Source: Gracilariopsis chorda | Lineage: Eukaryota; Rhodophyta; Florideophyceae; Gracilariales; Gracilariaceae | Direction: 5' to 3' | DNA length: 64,000 bases | Assembly: GCA_003194525.1 (NCBI GenBank) | Contig: NBIV01000067.1 | Coordinates: 1 to 64,000, forward strand | Program-made: the position numbers and the translations under genes | Notes under the pieces: generated by a model | What the model saw: only the letters and a program-made list of their open reading frames with translations | Told to the model about the DNA's origin: nothing | Databases searched by the model: none | Shown here: positions 43,793 through 54,066 of the stretch, one piece after another | How positions within the stretch are numbered: position 1 is the first letter of the stretch | How the letters are laid out: every line of letters starts with the position of its first letter

Positions 43793-45951
43793 CTAGTGTG
43801 TTAAACGGTTTCTGTCAAAAGAGTGCGCCACAAATACGGCGCTGACGCAGGTGAGTGCGCAGGTCAGATTGGTTGTGAAAGTTCACAAGCACGATGGCGT
43901 TCAATGTGGTAAGGAGGGTTGGGATGTTTATACATTATCAACTATGGCTTAAAAAGAAAAATGTGAGTTTCATTGCATTGGGCAAGAAAGGTCGGGCTGA
44001 AGTGAACAGAAGGTTTGTGCTTTGCGATGTGAGCGGTTGCAAGAACTGCACAGGCGCAGTTGGCTAAGCCTTACCTCGCGGGTGGTGCGTAGGGAGAGTG
44101 AGGTCGGGAGTAAGCTGCGTATCAAAGTGTGAGACGGAGCGGAGGGTAAGGTAACCGTTGGTAGTGTGCAAAAGGCGGTGTGATGAGGTGCAATGAGGGT
44201 GTGGTGGCGGCACATTGGATGAATGATGTATTATGGGGCAGTTGGGCTGTTTGATCAATGCACTTGGTTCGAAAGGGGTAAAGTTTATTTAGATGGAGGC
44301 GGTGCGTGCTGCTGACGTGTACGCGTATGACAGCACGCACAGTTTTGGACCAGTGCAGGCCACGTAGTGGTGCGAGCTACGTGTGGGTGAGGCCTGTTGT
44401 GGTGAGTGAGTGTCACTGAACAACAACTGAAGGTTGAGCATGGTGATAGTAGCGCAGTGCATGGATGGTGGTGACATGGATATCTTTTTTTTTTTTTTTT
44501 TTCAAGTGGAGCAATGACGGTGGCACTCGCTGCTCGATACGCACTGAGATGTGCAATGGTTTTGTTGTAGGTTGTGTGCAAGAGGGGCGTGTGTATTGAA
44601 TCGGGGAAATTGCGATTGACAATGTGGGATGGGGTGAAGGATTGTTTGTGGCACAGGAGAGAGATTGTGGGTGTGTTGTGGTATGAGTAGGCACGGAGGG
44701 CGAATACGGATAGAGGGTTGGGATGAAGAGGTGGGAAGATATGGACAAGCAGTTGTGGGTGCGGGTGGGGTTTGGTTTGGTAGCTTACGAAGGTAAGCGT
44801 TCTGTTGATGACAGTACAGTTGTAAGAGCAATTAAGCGATAAAGCACTGCCAATCGGGGGTGATTGCGTACCGCCAAGAATTGTGAGCGTTTGAATTATG
44901 CGTGGCCAAAGCGAAAGGTCACAACTGCACACGATAAGAGCGGGATAGACGGCTCAGTAAAGATGAAGGAGGGAGAAGAGGAAGGCGAGGAGCGAGTGCG
45001 CAGCTTTGTTGGTGAATGTTTTGTCTGAGCGCTGCTTCTGTAGACCGTTTGCTACGTTATGCTAACAGCAATGAACTCGCACAATGTTATAACAGTATAG
45101 TGTAGCTGAACGTAGGAGTTGCGCAACTGAGCGGTGCAGATGGACAAGGGGTGAGGGCACGCACACAAGGAGGTTGTGTGCGCGATGTGTGGGATTGGGG
45201 CGGTGATAGGGCATCACAGTGATAGGGTTTGTTGGAATTTGCAGGCTGAGGTTGTGGAATGCGAGAGGGGGACGGGGGGGCTCAAGCTCAAGACGGGTGG
45301 AATTGGTGACACGCACGGGCAGTTATTTATGGGCGCGCTGCGGGGGTTGTTGTCAGTGGCGCGGCATCGGTCCGCCCCGCGGGCGCGGCTTTGGCGCGCA
45401 TATGCGGCGCGACGCGGACAGCGCACGACGACGCGACGACGGCGCGCGCAGCGCGCGCTGTATGTTGCGCGACGGCGCGCGGCGGAGGCGGCGCGGCGGT
45501 CTGCGGTGCGCGCGCGCGCGACGGCGCCAAGTGTACCAGCTCGGCGCAGCGGACACGTTGCGCGGCGCGCGCATTCCTTCCCACCGCGGCGCCGTGCTTC
45601 CGCGCGCGCGCCCCCGTTTGGCCCGCTTTCGGATGCGTGCGCCGGCGCTGTGCGTCTTTGCCCCCCCACGCGCACCCCCCCGCGCCCCCGCGCTCGCCGC
45701 TTTTGGAGGCGTGTCCCGCCGCCTTCCCCCCTCCCCCGCGCGTGCCCGACGCGTCGCAACGCCCCCTGTCCCGCCCCGCCCCCCCACCCACAGCCCCCCA
45801 CCCCCCCGCGCAGCGAGCGCGTCGCCCGCGCCGCGTCTGTTCCTCGCCGCTGCCCTCCCCCCGTCCCGTTAATAAAAACGCGCTCCGCACCCGACGCTCT
45901 CCCCCCCTCCCCCACATCCTCCTCCCTACCCCCACCCATCCCCCCCACAAC
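43793..45951. other. Intergenic region upstream of the zinc-finger gene
   Basis: There is no supported gene. An 18-T run lies at 44485-44502. From about 45,300 the sequence becomes extremely G+C- and CpG-rich, giving long meaningless ORFs on both strands. A TAATAAAA-like A/T island about 80 bp before the ATG (near 45,872) may mark the promoter. Confidence 0.5.
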
Positions 45952-46857
45952 ATGGACGCCCGCATGCACGTCAACTTCCTCTGCCAACCCCCCGCCTCCC
46001 TCAGCACCTCGTGCTCGTCTGACACGTCCACCGCCGCCATCCACCAGCTCGCCGAGGTCGCCGCTCGCGTCAGCGCCGCCGAATCCGCCGCCGCCGCCAC
46101 CGCCGCAGCAGCTGCCGCCGCCGCAGCCGCCGCAGCCGCCGCAGCCGCGCCCGTGCCTGCCAAGAAGCGGCTGGCTCCGATTGCGGCCGCGCCGCCCGCC
46201 GCAGCGCACGCGCGCCCGCCCGTGGCGCCGCCGCCATCCGGCGCGGCGCGCATCACCGCGCAGCACCTGGTGAGCGAGGCGCGCACCAGCGCGCGCATCC
46301 GCGTGTGCTCGTACTGCAAGCTGGTGTTTTCGCGCAAGGTGCGCTTTCTGTACCACCTGCGGCACGAGCACCAGCTGGCGCACTACGAGGGGCGGCCCAT
46401 TCTGTCGTGCACGCTGTGCGCGTCGGCGTTCCTGCGCAACACGGATCGCTCCAAGCACGAGCAGTGCGTGCACCGTCGCGTGCGCCCCTACCCGTGCGGC
46501 GCGCCCAACTGCGGCTCCTCCTTCTTCTTCTCCAAGGACCTCAGCAAGCACAACAGCACGGTGCACCTGGGGCATCGCCCGTTTGTGTGCGAGCTGTGCT
46601 CCAAGGCGTTTGGCAAGCGCGAGCACATGACGTCGCACGTGAAGCGCGTGCACCAGCGCGTGCGCCCGTTCCGCTGCCACACGTGCAACATCAAGCTGGC
46701 GTCCAAGTACAACCTGCAGGGGCACCTCAAGACGGCGTCGCACCGCGAGGCGCTGCGCGCGGAGCAGGCGCGCCAGCCGCAGCCGCAGCCGCAGCCGCAG
46801 CCGCAGCCGCAGCCGCAGCCGCAGCAGCAGCAGCAGCAGCAGCAGCCGCACCCATAG
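45952..46857 (+). CDS. C2H2 zinc-finger protein, five fingers
   Basis: The chosen ATG (MDARMHVNFLCQPP) gives 301 residues; an upstream in-frame extension to 45391 is CpG-rich and unlikely. A poly-Ala tract covers residues 46-66. Five fingers follow: C119/C122/H135/H140, C153/C156/H169/H174, C182/C187/H200/H205, C213/C216/H229/H234 and C242/C245/H258/H264, with RPY/RPF-type linkers. The C-terminus is a Pro-Gln then poly-Gln run. It is probably a nuclear DNA-binding regulator with unknown target. Stop TAG at 46855-46857. It converges with the glycosyltransferase gene on the minus strand. Confidence 0.88.
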   Translation: MDARMHVNFLCQPPASLSTSCSSDTSTAAIHQLAEVAARVSAAESAAAATAAAAAAAAAAAAAAAAPVPAKKRLAPIAAAPPAAAHARPPVAPPPSGAARITAQHLVSEARTSARIRVCSYCKLVFSRKVRFLYHLRHEHQLAHYEGRPILSCTLCASAFLRNTDRSKHEQCVHRRVRPYPCGAPNCGSSFFFSKDLSKHNSTVHLGHRPFVCELCSKAFGKREHMTSHVKRVHQRVRPFRCHTCNIKLASKYNLQGHLKTASHREALRAEQARQPQPQPQPQPQPQPQPQQQQQQQQPHP

Positions 46858-46918
46858 CGACAACAAAAGCGCTATGTAGAGTGTGTGTAGTGTCGGAATC
46901 CATGTATATAGAAAAGAG

Positions 46919-47083
46919 CAAACAAACAAACAAACAAACAAACAAACAAACAAACAAACAAATGGTACCTTTTCTTCTCTTGTTCGCTGAGCCGCGCGCA
47001 CCCTCCGCCACCACTCTCTCTGTCTCTCTCTGTCTCTCTCTGTCTCTCTCTGTCTCTCTGTCTCTCGCTCTATCTCTCGCTCT
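46919..47083. repeat. Simple repeats between convergent genes
   Basis: An (AAAC)n run at about 46919-46961 is followed, after a short gap, by a (TGTCTCTCTC)n pyrimidine-rich run at about 47009-47083. Both lie in the 264-bp space between the 3' ends of the zinc-finger and glycosyltransferase genes. Confidence 0.85.
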
Positions 47084-47121
47084 CGCGCGCCCCCACCGCC
47101 ACCTCATCGCCGCGCGCCGTG

Positions 47122-48633
47122 TCACGCGCCGCGGAAAGCGCCGTCACGCCAGACACGTCGTCGCGCCGCGCGCGCGCGCCGCCCATCACGCCGTACGTAA
47201 GTGCCGTTCCAGCCCAACTCGAGCGGCACCGCCGGCAGCCGGAAGCGCACCGGCTCGCCGTTACGCCCCGCCACCTCCGCGTCACGCTCCCCCGTCACCC
47301 CCCCCGCCCCGCCCCTCCTCCTCCTCCCCCCCCCACGCCCAAAGTGCAGCCCTTTCTCCCGCCAACTGGCCGCCAGCGTGCGTCCGCCCCCCACGTTCGC
47401 GTACACCGTCTTCCACCCCCGTTCGTTCGCGTAGTAGATGTGCCACATCGTCCACATCGACCGCGCCTTCTCCTGCTTCTTGTACCACCGCGTCGGCACC
47501 AGCCCCTCCACGTACGGCTTGAAGTCGCGCTCGCACTGCTTCTCGTGGAACCACCGCCGGAACGCCGCCCACTTCGACCCCACCGGGCTGTACCCCCACG
47601 ACCCGATCAGCGGGTACAGGTACGCCCCTTCCTCCTCCCCGATCGACAGCTTCCGCCGACCAAACCCCGTCTGGTTCGCGCGCAACTCCCCCCGCTGCAG
47701 CGTGTACCCGAAGATATCGCCCCGCCGCCCGTACGCACGCCGCGCCAGCAGCAGCCACTCGAAGAACGCCGCCGACACCTCCAAGTCGTCCTCCAGAATC
47801 ACCGCCACCTCCCTGTCGTCCTCCTGCGCCTGCGCACGCGGCCGGTAGCACTCCAGCCACTGTCCCCAGATGCCCACATGCCGTGTCCACGCGTGCACCT
47901 GTTTGTCGCCGTGCGTCCACACAAACTTGGACGCTGTGTCCACCACCTCGCGGTTCAGCCCGCCGCCACCCACCCCCAACCGCCACACCATCGCTTGTAG
48001 CCACCACCATTTGCCGGACGGCTTGCTGCGGTCTATCCAGATGTGCAGATGCGCCGCGTGCGACTTGTACCGCGCGCCTTGCAGAGACTGTAACAAACGC
48101 TGCAAACTGCCCGCTCGACCGTGAGTCAGTACCATCAGTTGAGCCACACTCAAAGAATGATTCACCTGTGCTGACAGCAGTTTAGATTCACTGATCACGC
48201 GTGATGGAGGCGCACTGCTCGCGTTCATTGCGTGCGCTGTGCATCCGTTCGTGTAAACTGCATTATTGCTCATGTTTGATACCACCGTCCCGCCGCACCA
48301 CAGCGTCACAATTGCTGCCATCAGCATCGCCATCACCAACCACCGGCGCGTGTTCCGCTGCCGTCGCCAAGCACCACCTGCTGTCGTTCGTCGTTTGCTG
48401 CGCCAGCTCGCTGCCGTCACCTCCTCCTCCGCCGCACTCCCATTCCACAATGCTACACGTCGATGTTGCATCCATCCGCTGCTCCGTTTGAAACGTCTCC
48501 ACGTAGCTGTGCCACCACCATCACCGACGCCGCCGCCGCCGCCGCCGCCGCCAACAGCCCCTCCCGAGCTTACCGCCAAAGCGTCCCCCCCACCTCTTCC
48601 TCCTCCTGCCCCCCCTTCTCGTGTATGTTTCAT
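47122..48633 (-). CDS. Putative Golgi glycosyltransferase (GT2/GT13-like)
   Basis: This is a 503-residue type II membrane protein. It has a Gly/Arg-rich cytosolic start, a signal anchor (WLVMAMLMAAIVTLWCGG, about residues 98-115) and a lumenal domain. The domain starts VAQLMVLTHGRAGSLQRLLQSL, typical of GT-A folds, and has VILEDDLEVSAAFFEWLL with the metal-binding DD(L) pattern and a conserved EGAYLYPLIGSWGYSP region. The domain resembles protein N-acetylglucosaminyl- or galactosyltransferases, but the donor sugar cannot be read from sequence. The start could be a later ATG (for example 48471), since the first 90 residues are low complexity. Confidence 0.65.
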   Translation of the reverse strand: MKHTREGGAGGGRGGGDALAVSSGGAVGGGGGGGGVGDGGGTATWRRFKRSSGWMQHRRVALWNGSAAEEEVTAASWRSKRRTTAGGAWRRQRNTRRWLVMAMLMAAIVTLWCGGTVVSNMSNNAVYTNGCTAHAMNASSAPPSRVISESKLLSAQVNHSLSVAQLMVLTHGRAGSLQRLLQSLQGARYKSHAAHLHIWIDRSKPSGKWWWLQAMVWRLGVGGGGLNREVVDTASKFVWTHGDKQVHAWTRHVGIWGQWLECYRPRAQAQEDDREVAVILEDDLEVSAAFFEWLLLARRAYGRRGDIFGYTLQRGELRANQTGFGRRKLSIGEEEGAYLYPLIGSWGYSPVGSKWAAFRRWFHEKQCERDFKPYVEGLVPTRWYKKQEKARSMWTMWHIYYANERGWKTVYANVGGGRTLAASWREKGLHFGRGGGRRRRGGAGGVTGERDAEVAGRNGEPVRFRLPAVPLELGWNGTYVRRDGRRARAARRRVWRDGAFRGA

Positions 48634-50161
48634 CGTCAGAAAGGCGTGGGCGTTAGGTGTGGTCCGCCACCACCCGTAGTGACAAAATTAGCAAAACAGC
48701 GTCGCTCGCGCAAAACAGTTGCGCAGCGCGCGTCGTGACTCGGCCGTTGGCTCGCGAGACAGGCACGCACGGTTTTACACCCACGCTGGTGTGTGGTGTG
48801 TGTACATCAACAAGTCGCGTTGCTCTCGTCGATGCGCTGTTCGTTCATGCGTGTGCGTGAAGGAGGAGGGAGCGGACAGCGCACAAGGCGAGAGCGCAGG
48901 CGCACCGTTCAACGTCCGCCAACACACGGCTATGATATCAGCTATGCAGCATCTCTAATAACCGTTTCTCATTTTTTCACAGCGCTTCGCGTGCACCACG
49001 TGCACATGCGCCTTTGCATCGGGCCGTGCTCGGTCCTCCAACGCGCCTCCGGACCCCATGTCCAACAGCTCTGTCCTGCTCCTCTCCACTCCGCTCCCTA
49101 GCTAGCGATACTCAAAAGTGCTTCCAAGCTCTGCCACGTCGTCACCGCCCGCTGCGCCTCACCCGTGAACAACATTCGTGCCTGTCTCCCCACAACAAAA
49201 ACCCCCCCGTTCTCGCTCCCGAAAAGCGCACCCCCGCCATTTTCGTACCTGATATTCGGGCTGTATCCGCGTCACCAACGGTACAGCGCCCCACCCGCGT
49301 GCCCGTTTCCATAGCCCGTTGCACTCAGCCAGCTTCCAATATTCATTGCTATACACCCCTGCTTTTTTCCTTCTTTTCTTTGAACAACGCCCCGCGCTCG
49401 AGAGATTGATGACATGTCGTCGGCCCTTCGCTGTTCATCATGCACTTTTCTTTCCAACTAGTAGTCGCCCACGGGTCACACCGACCACTACAACCCCCCA
49501 CCTTTCTCGACCAACTTCTCTCACTTCTTGGACTGCAACTTCCCCGCTGTGCTGAGCCGCTCCAAAAAAAGAACACTTCTTTGGCTCCCAACATGTGCAA
49601 TACAGGGGAGACACGGAGAGCGACGTAACATCGCCCCCCTCTCAACACACCGTCTGTCAACTGCGCGAGAAAAAGTCACAATCCAAAGCAGCCATCGTCG
49701 CCACTAACAGTGGTCCACACACCGCCACATCTTGTCACGCCGCTTGCATCAACTCATGCTACTTGTCTCTCCCCTCTCCTCTCTTTGTTTGATTCTCTTC
49801 AACGACCACCCACACACCACCTCGCGCCCCACCCCTGCGCACTCTCTCCACCACTCTTCACCAAGCAACAGCATACTGTAGTAGCCACTCCTGCGAGCTA
49901 TTTGCAACCTCTCAATCAATATACTGCAACATCTCGTAAACCCGTCCACCTCGCAACCACACACCTTTCTCGAATACAGACACATATGTCATACCTCGTC
50001 ATAACTGCTCAAAAAAACCAAAAAAGAAACCTCAAGCGTTTTCATCGCACGTCTCGCTTGCATCCCTACTAATCTACTCTACCCGTTTCAAACATTCACC
50101 AATTCAATTCAACATACAACTTCCTTCGCGTGCGCATTCCATTCATCAACTTACACGCAGC
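48634..50161. other. Intergenic region, no gene recognised
   Basis: This 1.5-kb pyrimidine-rich interval separates the divergent 5' ends of the minus-strand glycosyltransferase and the GT47 gene. The short ORFs (for example 49014-49409, 49710-50072) are C-rich with no domain. It probably holds two promoters and 5' UTRs. Confidence 0.6.
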
Positions 50162-51445
50162 ATGACCACCTTTGACACCCAAATCAAACGAAACATCTCA
50201 TCCATTCATCTTATTCTTCATGCTAGCGCTGTTATCCTCCTGCTGTGGAGGATCACCTCTTGGATTGGATCACCGCTCACCGCCGCCACTGCCTCCTTGC
50301 ATCCTGCCTCGACTACCGCTTCTGCCCATCAAATCGCCTCAACAGTTTTGACCAGCGCCCTCAAACACAGCTCTGACGTTCGTGTATATGTGTACAATCT
50401 TCCGCCAAAATACAACACGTTACAAGTTGCCAAAAGTCATCAGAAACCAGCTCCCATTCGAGATCCTTACTGCGACCTCAATTTTTACAGCGCTGAGGTC
50501 ACACTTCATCGCGCTCTCTTGAAATCCAACGCGAGAACGCTCGATCCCAATCGCGCCGATTTCTTTTACGTGCCAATCTATGTCACATGTTTTCTTATCA
50601 ACAATCATCCCAACAACTTGACAAAGACCGGAATGTTCTTTGATGAAGCCATGCTCCATGTCACACGCAAATACCCCTTCTTCAACGCTTCACAAGGGCG
50701 TGATCATGTCTACACGTTCACCCAAGGGTTTGGCGCCAGGTTGGCCGGCGACAATTGGCGAAAGTGGCGCAACGGTATATTCTTGACTCACAACGGTGAC
50801 TTCAACTCGGAGGAATTTGTTCCACGCAAAGACATTGTCATTCCTCCAGATTTGTCACACTACATCACTCCCGTGTACTCAAACAACACTGAAAGGCGAC
50901 CTCAGGGATTGGACCAGCGACTTTTTTTGGCTCATTTCGGTGGGCAGGCATTCTCGTCCTCCATTGCAGACCACCGCGGAAGCAACTATTCCGGAGGGGT
51001 CCGGCAGTTTTTGGCCAATGACATGTATCGAACGCTAGGTTTCCGAATCACTGGAACGAGATCAGAGGACTACTTGCATGATATGACCAATTCCATGTTC
51101 TGTCTAGCGCCTGAGGGTTGGCATCCATGGAGTCCAAGACCGTACTATGGCCTTCTTTTGGGTTGTGTACCTGTTGTACTGTCCGAACGACAAGAGCTTG
51201 CGTTTGAGGATGAGATCCCATACGACGATCTTGTGATTTGGATACGCCCGGAACATGTCTTTTCCATAAACACCGTGCTGCGTTCCATTCCGGCACAAGA
51301 CATTCTGAAACGCTTGCGCATCATGGAACGCATTTGGCCGCTGTTTTGGTATCATGGCGAAGGTCGAGCTCTCGACACAATTCTTGCAGAACTAGCGCGG
51401 CACAAGTACTCCAGTCACCCGAGTCATAACTATCGTCCAGTATAG
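50162..51445 (+). CDS. Exostosin-like glycosyltransferase (GT47)
   Basis: The protein has 427 residues with a signal anchor at about 14-37. The exostosin domain starts DVRVYVYNLPPKYN (72-85), followed by ADFFYVPIYVTCF, GRDHVYTFTQGFG, RLFLAHFGGQ, YLHDMTNSMFCLAPEGWHPW and GCVPVVLSERQELAFEDEI. These are standard GT47 blocks, including the Glu-containing nucleotide-sugar part. GT47 enzymes transfer glucuronic acid, galactose, xylose or arabinose in Golgi glycan synthesis. It lacks the C-terminal GT64 domain of animal EXT proteins, although a GT64 domain occurs 8 kb away. Stop TAG at 51443-51445. Confidence 0.9.
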   Translation: MTTFDTQIKRNISSIHLILHASAVILLLWRITSWIGSPLTAATASLHPASTTASAHQIASTVLTSALKHSSDVRVYVYNLPPKYNTLQVAKSHQKPAPIRDPYCDLNFYSAEVTLHRALLKSNARTLDPNRADFFYVPIYVTCFLINNHPNNLTKTGMFFDEAMLHVTRKYPFFNASQGRDHVYTFTQGFGARLAGDNWRKWRNGIFLTHNGDFNSEEFVPRKDIVIPPDLSHYITPVYSNNTERRPQGLDQRLFLAHFGGQAFSSSIADHRGSNYSGGVRQFLANDMYRTLGFRITGTRSEDYLHDMTNSMFCLAPEGWHPWSPRPYYGLLLGCVPVVLSERQELAFEDEIPYDDLVIWIRPEHVFSINTVLRSIPAQDILKRLRIMERIWPLFWYHGEGRALDTILAELARHKYSSHPSHNYRPV

Positions 51446-52008
51446 AAGCTAATCGACATTTAACTCTTTTGACTACAATGATTTTGTAAATCTATTCAAT
51501 GTACAGAGCGCAGAAGCGTATCGTCCGCTTGAAAAACATGTACAGGTACCAACGGTACCTCCTTGTGCGTGTGGATGCGTTGAACTTCATTCTGTCCTGT
51601 ATCATCGATAGTTTTGCCAAGAAGAGAGACATGTGTCAAACAACTGACAAAAAGGGAACCGACAATCAGAAGAAATCATTTGATTATGTTGGTGCCTCAG
51701 ATTCTCGTCAATTCCCCGTGACCGAATGCGATTCGCATGCGTAACCTGTTCCACGAGCTAAGGAATCTGATGCGGTGAACAAGTTTCATCAGACCTGCTA
51801 CCCTTCGCAAGTCAGTGCTTCTCCAATACCTTTGAGCACAAAACATCACCTTGTACTCGGAGATTCGCTTTATTCATCGCGTGAACTATGCACAACGTGA
51901 AGTGTGAGTATTCATTTTCACATGTGCGTAGTTTTTAGAGCTCTGTCCTAATCACTGCAAGATCTTACTGACTTACTGACTGCCGGCTGACCAAAAGGAA
52001 AGATCCCG
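51446..52008. other. Intergenic region between GT47 and propeller genes
   Basis: I see no supported gene. An 81-codon ORF at 51499 has no recognisable content and probably lies in the GT47 3' UTR. Confidence 0.6.
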
Positions 52009-53883
52009 ATGGTAAGATACGTGTTTGAAGGCTTTTTGCAATCGTCCTTTCTTCGCTCTAACTTCATTCTTGTGATTAACAAAAAATCCCAGTTCCACAT
52101 AGGAGAAGCCGTAAATCGAAAGCCGGTAATAAGAAGTCGATCGAAATTCCTTTGCAGCTTAGCATTTCTGGGGAGTGATTCCCTCTCTTTCGCCGCTCCT
52201 GTCAAAACAAAAACGTTTCTCCGCTTTGGATACGTTGGATCAGAGTCATCGAGTAATGACGAACCCTCTCAAATCGTAACAACTTCGGATGGCCTAATTT
52301 TCGTTGGAGGGACGACGTCCCCCTTTGAAAGAGGCCTGGAAAGTGACCTTGGGGTCCCTCTGACACAAGGTTTGGGGCGTGAGGACGCGTTCATCGCCAA
52401 GATTGACGGAAACGCAACTACTACAGATTGGGTTTACAGATTTGGAACGTCGAAAGAAGACAGACTGCAAGCATTGCTACTTGCAAAGGATGGGAAGACT
52501 CTGTACGCTGGAGGGCGAACTTATGGGCGATTTCCTGGGAGTAGCGCCCATGGACAATCTGATATCTTCGTGACGAAGTTCGACATCAGCGGAAGTATTC
52601 CTGATGAGATATGGCCAAAGCCGCTGATACTAGGTTCTCTTGCGTCTGAGTCGATCACAACTTTGGTTTTTGATCCTAGTAATGATACAGTGATATATGG
52701 GACTGGTTTCACAACCGGCGACTTGTTCCAAACAGAAGAACAAATTCCAGAAGGCCTCTCAAATGCCATCCTCTTTTCATTTTCAGCAACTGACGGCTCT
52801 GTTCTATGGGGCGTTCAATTCGGAACGGAATTCGCAGATCAAGGCACTGGAATCGTCGTCTCGGAACTGGCAAACGGACCAATATTTGTGGCGGCGGTAA
52901 CAGAACGGCGTATCGGGCAGTTTACTTTCGGCAATTTTCATCTGTACAAGTTCTCGAGAAGCGGAAAATCCTTAGGCAGCTTTCTTCTTAGATCTTACTC
53001 TCGGGAGCACGTAGTTGCTTTTCACCAACATCCAATGTTACCAGGGTCCCTTCTAGCTGTTGGATCATCTTGGTTGGACACAAGGAATGGATACGATGTG
53101 TTCGTCAAGAGAGTTGTTCGCAAATTTGATTTGGACAACATCGGTGTCACCGAAACCGATATAGATGACGTTGAGAAAGATGAGTACACACGTCGAATTC
53201 GATCACCTGACCGAAGTCACGATTATGCATCCGACATGCTTGTGGATCACGACAGCGGCCGTCTCGTGTTGTGCGGATACACCGCAGGTACTTTTGTGAA
53301 TGATACAGTTAATAATGGAATCCTAGCTCCATTCATTGCTTCTATTAACCCCATTAATGCCTCTGTATACGACGCGAAGCAGCTAGAAATAGTCAAACCC
53401 GGAGATTGGGTGGAGATATCATCCATTACCATGACACCCGAGCAGAATGGAATATACTATGCTGCGAAAGAGAAGAACGAGACAACGAATCAATTTCATA
53501 CTGTGGTTGGCTCCTTTGGGTTTCCACTGTCATGGAAAAGAGAAATCAGCATTCCCAGTTCGCCGTCCCCCACACCTTCACCATCCCAATCTCCGGGAAC
53601 GGATCCGCAAAACTTTTTGAAGCTCTCAACGCCGATTATCATCGGTGCATCGTGCGGAGGAGTTGTAGCTATACTGCTAGCTATCATTGCCGCTGTGATG
53701 TCCATAGGGATCAAAAAACGGGCCCATACAGCTAGAGTCAACGACCGTGCCAAAAGAACGGGAGGCAAAGCACCTTTAGAATTCGGTTCAAAAGCCCATT
53801 GGAGAGCACCTCAGACAGTGCGTCCTATACGTCCAAGGACAGATGCAAGTATCCAAGAAAACAACGGTTCTGAGCTGGTCTAA
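52009..53883 (+). CDS. SBBP-type beta-propeller membrane protein
   Basis: The ORF is 624 residues. Repeats of the type GGTTSP...DAFIAKIDGNATTTDWVYRFG, LYAGGRTYG...DIFVTKFD and IFVAAVTERR resemble bacterial SBBP/beta-propeller repeats. The C-terminal part has a Ser/Pro linker (SSPSPTPSPSQSPG), a single membrane span (IIGASCGGVVAILLAIIAAV, about 543-568) and a 56-residue basic tail. The arrangement suggests a cell-surface protein with a large outer propeller. The N-terminus is uncertain: a typical signal peptide is not at the first ATG, and GTAAGA directly after that ATG looks like a splice donor, but I could not complete a consistent intron. Confidence 0.75.
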   Translation: MVRYVFEGFLQSSFLRSNFILVINKKSQFHIGEAVNRKPVIRSRSKFLCSLAFLGSDSLSFAAPVKTKTFLRFGYVGSESSSNDEPSQIVTTSDGLIFVGGTTSPFERGLESDLGVPLTQGLGREDAFIAKIDGNATTTDWVYRFGTSKEDRLQALLLAKDGKTLYAGGRTYGRFPGSSAHGQSDIFVTKFDISGSIPDEIWPKPLILGSLASESITTLVFDPSNDTVIYGTGFTTGDLFQTEEQIPEGLSNAILFSFSATDGSVLWGVQFGTEFADQGTGIVVSELANGPIFVAAVTERRIGQFTFGNFHLYKFSRSGKSLGSFLLRSYSREHVVAFHQHPMLPGSLLAVGSSWLDTRNGYDVFVKRVVRKFDLDNIGVTETDIDDVEKDEYTRRIRSPDRSHDYASDMLVDHDSGRLVLCGYTAGTFVNDTVNNGILAPFIASINPINASVYDAKQLEIVKPGDWVEISSITMTPEQNGIYYAAKEKNETTNQFHTVVGSFGFPLSWKREISIPSSPSPTPSPSQSPGTDPQNFLKLSTPIIIGASCGGVVAILLAIIAAVMSIGIKKRAHTARVNDRAKRTGGKAPLEFGSKAHWRAPQTVRPIRPRTDASIQENNGSELV

Positions 53884-54066
53884 AACTGCTGGGATTCTCT
53901 GCAGACGGCAGTCCTTGAAGCTTCTGTTCCCCGCCAGAATGGCGTGGAGTACGTGGTTCTGCGGCATTATCACTACAAGAATGAAAACCTTCTAGCCTTC
54001 TGAAGCACGTCTTTCGTGGTATCGGCAGAGAGCAGAACGGTTCCATTCAGTCCATGAACGGCCGTC

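Noticed and set aside
44285-44932. 215-codon minus-strand ORF upstream of the zinc-finger gene
   Set aside because: It depends on an 18-base homopolymer and His/Pro/Thr-rich low-complexity codons with no domain. Treated as intergenic.
45214-47001. A 595-codon minus-strand ORF and other long ORFs opposite the zinc-finger gene
   Set aside because: They are a consequence of extreme GC content. The plus strand has five canonical C2H2 fingers while the antisense products are Ala/Arg/Gly-rich with no domain.
51499-51744. 81-codon ORF after the GT47 gene
   Set aside because: No recognisable content. Position fits the 3' untranslated region.
52009-52160. Intron in the propeller gene using GTAAGA at 52012 and TTTGCAG near 52153
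   Set aside because: Joining these sites leaves no start codon in the frame of the downstream exon, so the proposal is not consistent.
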